A program made the translations under genes and the position numbers. The notes beneath the pieces are model-generated. The model did not search any database. It was not told the origin of the DNA and saw nothing but the letters and a program-made list of their open reading frames with translations. Shown one piece after another: positions 7,004-10,053 of a stretch of DNA of 10,053 nt. The stretch lies in assembly GCA_019421525.1 (NCBI GenBank), contig JAHZFC010000080.1, positions 1 to 10,053 on the forward strand, in the 5' to 3' direction. How positions within the stretch are numbered: position 1 is the stretch's first letter; each line of letters begins with the position of its first letter. The stretch is from Clostridiales bacterium (GTDB taxonomy: Bacteria; Bacillota; Clostridia; Oscillospirales; Oscillospiraceae).

Positions 7004-7014
7004 TATGCTATGAT
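7004..7014 (+). promoter_or_regulatory. Candidate -10 region of the histidine kinase gene
   Basis: Two overlapping -10-like hexamers, TATGCT (7004-7009) and TATGAT (7009-7014, 5 of 6 to consensus), precede the kinase gene. No good -35 box lies 16-18 bp upstream, which would fit a promoter dependent on an activator bound at the GTTTA repeats. From TATGAT the leader would be only about 20 nt and would begin just before the GGAAGGAGG ribosome site. Confidence 0.35.
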
Positions 7015-7040
7015 GCCAGATACAGGAAGGAGGTGCGGGA

Positions 7041-8504
7041 ATGACCATCAAAAAGCGCCTGTTCTGTTCCAATATCCTCATGATCGTGGTCCCCGCAGCC
7101 ATCGTGGCTTTTATCGGTCTGCTGTGCATGGCCCTGCTCTGGGTCACGCTCCAGAGCGGAGGCAGCTTGCGGCTGGAGGATGAAGAGGACCTGATACACA
7201 TCGGCCGGGACATGACCGGCCAGATCGAAGGCTTTATGGCCGACGCCCCGGACGCATGGACCAGCCAGATGGCCAGCCTGGGACCCATGACAGAGTCCGG
7301 CGTGCTCCGCATCGTCGTGGTACAAAGCGGCGGCCTTGCGTATGCCGCGGGCGAGGGGCAGCCGGCGGACAGCCAGCTGATACAGGCTGCGGACTGCATC
7401 GACGAAGCGGAGGCTTTCATCTCTGCCGGGGACCGCAGCGTATATCGCTCCGACAACAGCTCCAGCGGCGGCACCTGGTCTTTGTATCTCTTTGGCACCA
7501 GGCAGGAGCATCTGGGCGGCGGTCTGAAGGTCATCATCGCCGCGGCCGCCATCGGGCTGATCGTTATCGTCTCCCTGACCATCCTGATGACCAACCGTTT
7601 CCTCACCCGGTTCGTGGTCCGCAAGATCGAGGAGCCGCTGGATCTGCTGAGCGAGGGGGCCCGCAGACTGGGAGAGGGCGATCTGGACTATCGGATCTCC
7701 TACGCCGGGAAGGACGAGTTTGCTCCGGTATGCATGGCCTTCAACGAGATGGCCGCCCGCCTGAAGAGCTCCGTGGAACGTGCCCGCCGGGACGAAGAGA
7801 GCCGGAAGGAGCTGCTGGCGGGCATTTCCCACGACCTGCGCTCTCCCCTGACTTCCATCCGCGCCTATGTGGAGGGGCTGCTGGATGGAGTGGCAAAAAC
7901 AGAGCAGGCCAGGCAGCGGTATCTCCATACCATCCGCACCAAGGCGGAGGACATCGACCGGCTGGTGTCCCAGCTCTTTCTCTACTCCAAGCTGGATCTG
8001 GAGGGGGCGCCTATGGAGATGCGCCCCCTCCGTCTGGACGGATTTGTCTCCAGCTTCGTGGAGGAGAACGCCCTGGACAGCCGGATGCACGGGCTGGAGG
8101 TCTCGGCGGCGCAGCTGGCTCCGGTGACCGTCTCCGCCGATCCCGAGCAGCTGCGCCGGGTGCTTTCCAATATCCTGGAAAACAGCGTCAGATATAAGGA
8201 CAAAGAGATGGGGCACCTGCGGATCACCCTGGAGGAGAGCGGCCGTATGCTCCTGGCGGATGACGGCCCGGGCGTCCCGGAGGAGGCTTTGCCCAAGCTG
8301 TTCGACGTCTTTTACCGCAGCGATCCGGCCCGGAAAGATCCCGCCGGGGGCAGCGGTCTGGGGCTGGCCATCGCCTCCAAGGCGGTGCAGGGCATGGGCG
8401 GAACGATCCGGGCCTACAACGGCCTCAATGGCGGGCTGACCATTGAGATCGCGCTTCCAAAGGCGGAAAGCTGCGCCCGGGAAGATCCCGGTCTTCCAGG
8501 ATGA
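7041..8504 (+). CDS. Membrane sensor histidine kinase (HAMP-HisKA-HATPase), no adjacent regulator
   Basis: This 487-residue sensor kinase should autophosphorylate on histidine and pass the phosphate to a response regulator. Helix TM1 spans about residues 11-34. An extracellular sensor region of about 125 residues follows, with no recognised domain. TM2 is about 163-184. A HAMP linker lies near 187-242 and the HisKA H-box GISHDLRSPL carries phospho-acceptor His264. The N-box is NILENSVRY (Asn377/Asn381), the G1 box is DDGPG (408-411) and the G2 box GGSGLGLAI (436-444). All catalytic motifs are intact. The ATG at 7041 has GGAAGGAGG upstream. Unusually, no response regulator gene is beside it: upstream is a terminated sugar-enzyme operon and downstream a convergent PepSY gene. 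Its partner could be the OmpR-type regulator at 9366 or lie elsewhere. Confidence 0.92.
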   Translation: MTIKKRLFCSNILMIVVPAAIVAFIGLLCMALLWVTLQSGGSLRLEDEEDLIHIGRDMTGQIEGFMADAPDAWTSQMASLGPMTESGVLRIVVVQSGGLAYAAGEGQPADSQLIQAADCIDEAEAFISAGDRSVYRSDNSSSGGTWSLYLFGTRQEHLGGGLKVIIAAAAIGLIVIVSLTILMTNRFLTRFVVRKIEEPLDLLSEGARRLGEGDLDYRISYAGKDEFAPVCMAFNEMAARLKSSVERARRDEESRKELLAGISHDLRSPLTSIRAYVEGLLDGVAKTEQARQRYLHTIRTKAEDIDRLVSQLFLYSKLDLEGAPMEMRPLRLDGFVSSFVEENALDSRMHGLEVSAAQLAPVTVSADPEQLRRVLSNILENSVRYKDKEMGHLRITLEESGRMLLADDGPGVPEEALPKLFDVFYRSDPARKDPAGGSGLGLAIASKAVQGMGGTIRAYNGLNGGLTIEIALPKAESCAREDPGLPG

Positions 8505-8647
8505 CAGAGCCATCGCCCTGTCGAACGGGAGCCCACAGTCAAAACCGCTGTCCGATGGAGGCCGCCGCGAGCGGGCCGGATCGTGTCCCACAAAAGTCCG
8601 GGCCTCCGCTCCGGTCCGGGCCGCCGGTGACGCCGATCTGACACGCC

Positions 8648-8676
8648 AAGCGGCGGGGCCCAGCCCCGCCGCTTTT
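8648..8676 (+). terminator. Terminator between convergent kinase and PepSY genes
   Basis: Perfect 12-bp G+C-rich stem: AAGCGGCGGGGC (8648-8659) pairs with GCCCCGCCGCTT (8663-8674) around a CCA loop. TTTT (8673-8676) follows on the plus strand, so it ends the kinase transcript, 143 nt after its stop codon. On the minus strand the stem begins 12 nt after the PepSY stop codon but only two T residues close the stem, so it is a weaker terminator that way. It probably serves both genes. Confidence 0.85.
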
Positions 8677-8685
8677 GTATGGAGT

Positions 8686-9186
8686 TCAGTCGTCGGACTC
8701 GGCCGCCAGCAGTTCTCCGGTCACCGCGTCCACAGCTGCCTCAAAGGCCTTGCTGCCGTCCGCGGGCTGTACCTTTAACTCGTAGAAGACTGAACCGTTT
8801 TCGCCATCCAGCTCCTGTACCGTCACAGTGCTGCCGGGATAGGCTGCTTGGACCGCCGCGATGGCCTCCGCCTCGGTGATCTTGGCCTGGGCCGCCAACT
8901 GGGCCTGCCGGGCCGCGTCGTTCTCGTCCTCCTGCTCCCCGGTCTGCGCCTGCACTTGCCCGTCCTGTGCAGGAGCGGGGCTGTGTCCATTGCCGCCGTT
9001 TGGCTGCGGCGTCTGTGCCGCCTGGCCCGCCGTGCCAGTATCCGCTTTCGAGGACGCGGATACGGCGGACTGCTGCGCCTGGGGCGCACCTGTTCGCGCG
9101 GCCATGGCGGTCAGCGGGACGCACGCCCCCAAAAGGACAGCTGCGGTCAGGCCGGCGGATAACAGTTTTTGTCTGAGATCTTTCAT
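8686..9186 (-). CDS. Exported PepSY-domain protein
   Basis: The 166-residue protein is predicted to be secreted or membrane-anchored. Residues 1-30 are a signal sequence. It contains both a possible lipobox (LGAC, Cys22) and a later signal peptidase I-like AMAA end, so anchoring is uncertain. Residues 33-95 are a low-complexity Ala/Gln/Gly/Pro-rich linker ending in an acidic patch. Residues 100-163 form one PepSY domain: ITEAEAIAAVQAAYPGS helix, then VFYELKV, AFEAAVDAVTGELL. PepSY domains occur in protease inhibitors and cell-envelope proteins and are often encoded beside two-component systems. The start at 9186 follows GGAGGT with 6-nt spacing; an in-frame ATG at 9306 would add a less signal-like leader. 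It is divergent from the response regulator at 9366 and probably a target or accessory of that system. Confidence 0.87.
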   Translation of the reverse strand: MKDLRQKLLSAGLTAAVLLGACVPLTAMAARTGAPQAQQSAVSASSKADTGTAGQAAQTPQPNGGNGHSPAPAQDGQVQAQTGEQEDENDAARQAQLAAQAKITEAEAIAAVQAAYPGSTVTVQELDGENGSVFYELKVQPADGSKAFEAAVDAVTGELLAAESDD

Positions 9187-9208
9187 AAAAATACCTCCAT
9201 TCGATGGG

Positions 9209-9246
9209 ACCGGAACTTGTCCGGTAATTTGGCTCATCTCTGAGCC
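9209..9246 (-). repeat. Two small inverted repeats in the PepSY leader
   Basis: ACCGGA (9209-9214) pairs with TCCGGT (9220-9225), and GGCTCA (9231-9236) with TGAGCC (9241-9246). If transcription starts near 9247 both would be short hairpins in the 5' leader of the PepSY message. A third dyad, CCTGT-AC-ACAGG (9245-9256), overlaps the -10-like sequence. They could be operators or leader structures; no function can be assigned. Confidence 0.35.
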
Positions 9247-9253
9247 TGTACAC

Positions 9254-9259
9254 AGGATA
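9254..9259 (-). promoter_or_regulatory. Candidate -10 box of the PepSY gene
   Basis: TATCCT on the minus strand (9259 to 9254) matches TATAAT at 4 of 6 positions. No -35 hexamer is present at the right distance (9277-9282 reads ACGGTC). Instead the 11-bp repeats at 9268-9300 occupy the -35 region, ending 8 bp before this box, the arrangement of PhoB-type activated promoters. Confidence 0.35.
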
Positions 9260-9267
9260 CCGCCTGC

Positions 9268-9300
9268 AAATGAGAGGACCGTGAGGATAAAATGAGATCT
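9268..9300. promoter_or_regulatory. Candidate response-regulator operator: three 11-bp repeats
   Basis: TGAG occurs at 9271, 9282 and 9293, exactly 11 bp apart. Two of the three copies extend to AAATGAGA (9268-9275 and 9290-9297). On the minus strand the units are CTCATTT, CTCACGG and CTCATTT. OmpR/PhoB-family regulators bind direct repeats with this period. The array lies between the divergent PepSY and OmpR-type regulator genes, so autoregulation and control of the PepSY gene are likely; this is inferred from layout. Confidence 0.5.
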
Positions 9301-9312
9301 TTTCACCGGATC

Positions 9313-9333
9313 CTCATTTTTCCGCGTTAAAAT
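9313..9333 (+). promoter_or_regulatory. Candidate regulator promoter: CTCATTT half-site plus -10 box
   Basis: On the plus strand CTCATTT (9313-9319) is followed after 8 bp by TAAAAT (9328-9333), a 5 of 6 match to the -10 consensus. A weaker half-site-like TTCACCG sits one turn upstream (9302-9308). No convincing -35 box exists. The 8-bp gap equals that between CTCATTT and TATCCT on the opposite strand. The start would be near 9340, with the GGGAGG ribosome site at 9351-9356. Confidence 0.45.
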
Positions 9334-9365
9334 AGGATCTACATCGATCAGGGAGGTGGACGCAT

Positions 9366-10042
9366 ATGCGTGTTTTGGTGATCGAAGACGATGCGGCGCT
9401 GAATGGGATCCTTGCCAAGCGTTTATCAGAAGAGGGCCACTCTGTGGACTGCTGTTTCGACGGCAGGGACGGCCTGGACTACGCGGAGGCGGCGGATTAT
9501 GACTGCATCGTCCTGGACTGGATGCTCCCCAAGATGGACGGGCTGACGCTGCTGCGCAGGCTGCGGGGCGCCGGGAACCACGCCAATGTCCTGCTGCTCA
9601 CGGCCAGGGACTCCATCGAGGACCGGGTGGCCGGGCTGGATGCCGGGGCGGATGACTATCTGGTGAAGCCCTTTGCGTTCGACGAGCTCCTGGCCCGGGT
9701 CCGGGCCCTGCTCCGCCGCCAGAGCGAGGTGCGCGATCCCATCTTGAGGCTGGACGATCTGGTGATGGACACGGCCAGCAAGACGGTGCAGAGAGCCGGA
9801 AAAAGCTGCTGCTGACCTCCAAGGAGTACGCCCTGCTGGAGTACCTGCTGCGCCATCAGGGCCAGACCCTGACCCGTTCCCAGATCTCCGACCATGTCTG
9901 GAATTTCGACTTCGACTATGATTCCAATATCGTGGACGTGTACATCCGCTATCTGCGCAACAAGGTGGACAAGCCCTTCCCCAACAAGCTGATCCACACC
10001 GTCCGGGGCTTTGGCTATGTGATGAGGTGCGGTGATGCGTAA
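9366..10042 (+). pseudogene. OmpR/PhoB-family response regulator, frameshifted after the receiver domain
   Basis: Residues 1-117 form an intact receiver domain: acidic pocket EDD (7-9), phospho-acceptor Asp51 in VLDWMLP, Thr79 and Lys101 in YLVKPF. The frame then stops at 9815 (149 residues, ending GKSCC). In the -1 frame the sequence continues as a complete winged-helix DNA-binding domain from KLLLTSKEYALLEYLL to TVRGFGYVMR, with its TAA at 10040-10042. One extra A in the five-A run at 9800-9804 would restore GKKLLLTSKEY and a regulator of about 225 residues, the normal family length. The start at 9366 has GGGAGG upstream. The 3' end overlaps the next kinase gene by 8 bp, so the two normally form a translationally coupled pair. 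Either the gene is broken, the sequence has a base missing, or the run slips; the first two are likelier. Confidence 0.85.
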
Positions 10043-10053
10043 GGTATCCATCC
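10035..10053 (+). CDS. Sensor histidine kinase, N-terminal fragment (inferred)
   Basis: Only MRKVSI is visible before the window ends. The ATG at 10035 lies inside the last codons of the response regulator, overlapping its stop codon (ATGCGTAA), and has a GAGGTG ribosome site at 10023-10028. This overlap is the usual layout of a regulator followed by its cognate kinase. The short basic start would suit a first membrane helix. The identity rests on position, not on sequence content. Confidence 0.6.

Noticed and set aside
8557..8607. GGAGGCC / GGCCTCC arms in the gap after the kinase gene
   Set aside because: Only 7-bp arms separated by 37 nt in very G+C-rich sequence; expected by chance, with the convincing terminator at 8648-8676.
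9798..9806. Programmed -1 ribosomal frameshift site at GGA AAA AGC
   Set aside because: It does not fit the X XXY YYZ heptamer: the A-site codon AGC could not re-pair with AAG. I also saw no clear stimulatory hairpin just downstream, and OmpR-family genes are not known to use such shifts.

Overview
The window looks like chromosome of a high-GC member of the Clostridia, most like the gut Oscillospiraceae group (Flavonifractor/Oscillibacter-type). This rests on the G+C-rich codon use, strong AGGAGG-type ribosome sites, a Gram-positive lipoprotein-type solute-binding protein, a YesN-like AraC regulator and compact intrinsic terminators. The lineage is inference; there is no rRNA or other marker gene. 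I see no tRNA, rRNA, CRISPR, insertion sequence or phage gene.

Left part (1-3261, minus strand): an AraC/YesN-type regulator (2029-3261), its intrinsic terminator (1951-1982), then a family 5 peptide/oligopeptide-type solute-binding lipoprotein (197-1816) and the first 29 codons of a DppB/OppB-like permease (1-89). The transport operon has its own promoter, and a pair of GGACTAT repeats exactly 20 bp apart abuts its -35 box, where an AraC-family activator would sit. A perfect 15-bp hairpin separates the binding-protein and permease genes.

Middle part (3262-6870, plus strand): divergent from the regulator, with back-to-back promoters, is a two-gene operon. It encodes a hexokinase of the eukaryotic-type (HK/GCK) family (3438-4730) and a 675-residue polytopic membrane protein resembling GT-C glycosyltransferases (4755-6782). 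A strong terminator closes it at 6833-6870.

Right part (6871-10053): a complete sensor histidine kinase with no adjacent response regulator (7041-8504) is preceded by an 11-bp-period GTTTA direct repeat. It converges on a small exported PepSY-domain protein (8686-9186, minus), with a terminator hairpin between them. Divergent from the PepSY gene is an OmpR/PhoB response regulator (9366-10042) that overlaps the start of a second histidine kinase (10035 onward, cut by the window end). The regulator reading frame is broken by one missing base in an A-run at 9800-9804, just after the receiver domain. The 179-bp region between the PepSY and regulator genes holds a three-copy CTCA(TTT) repeat at 11-bp period. 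In both directions a CTCATTT half-site lies exactly 8 bp from a -10-like hexamer, suggesting one operator controls both transcripts.

No wholly new system is evident. The most interesting items are the regulatory architectures (1902-1928, 6970-6986, 9254-9333), the regulator frameshift and the hexokinase/membrane glycosyltransferase pairing.
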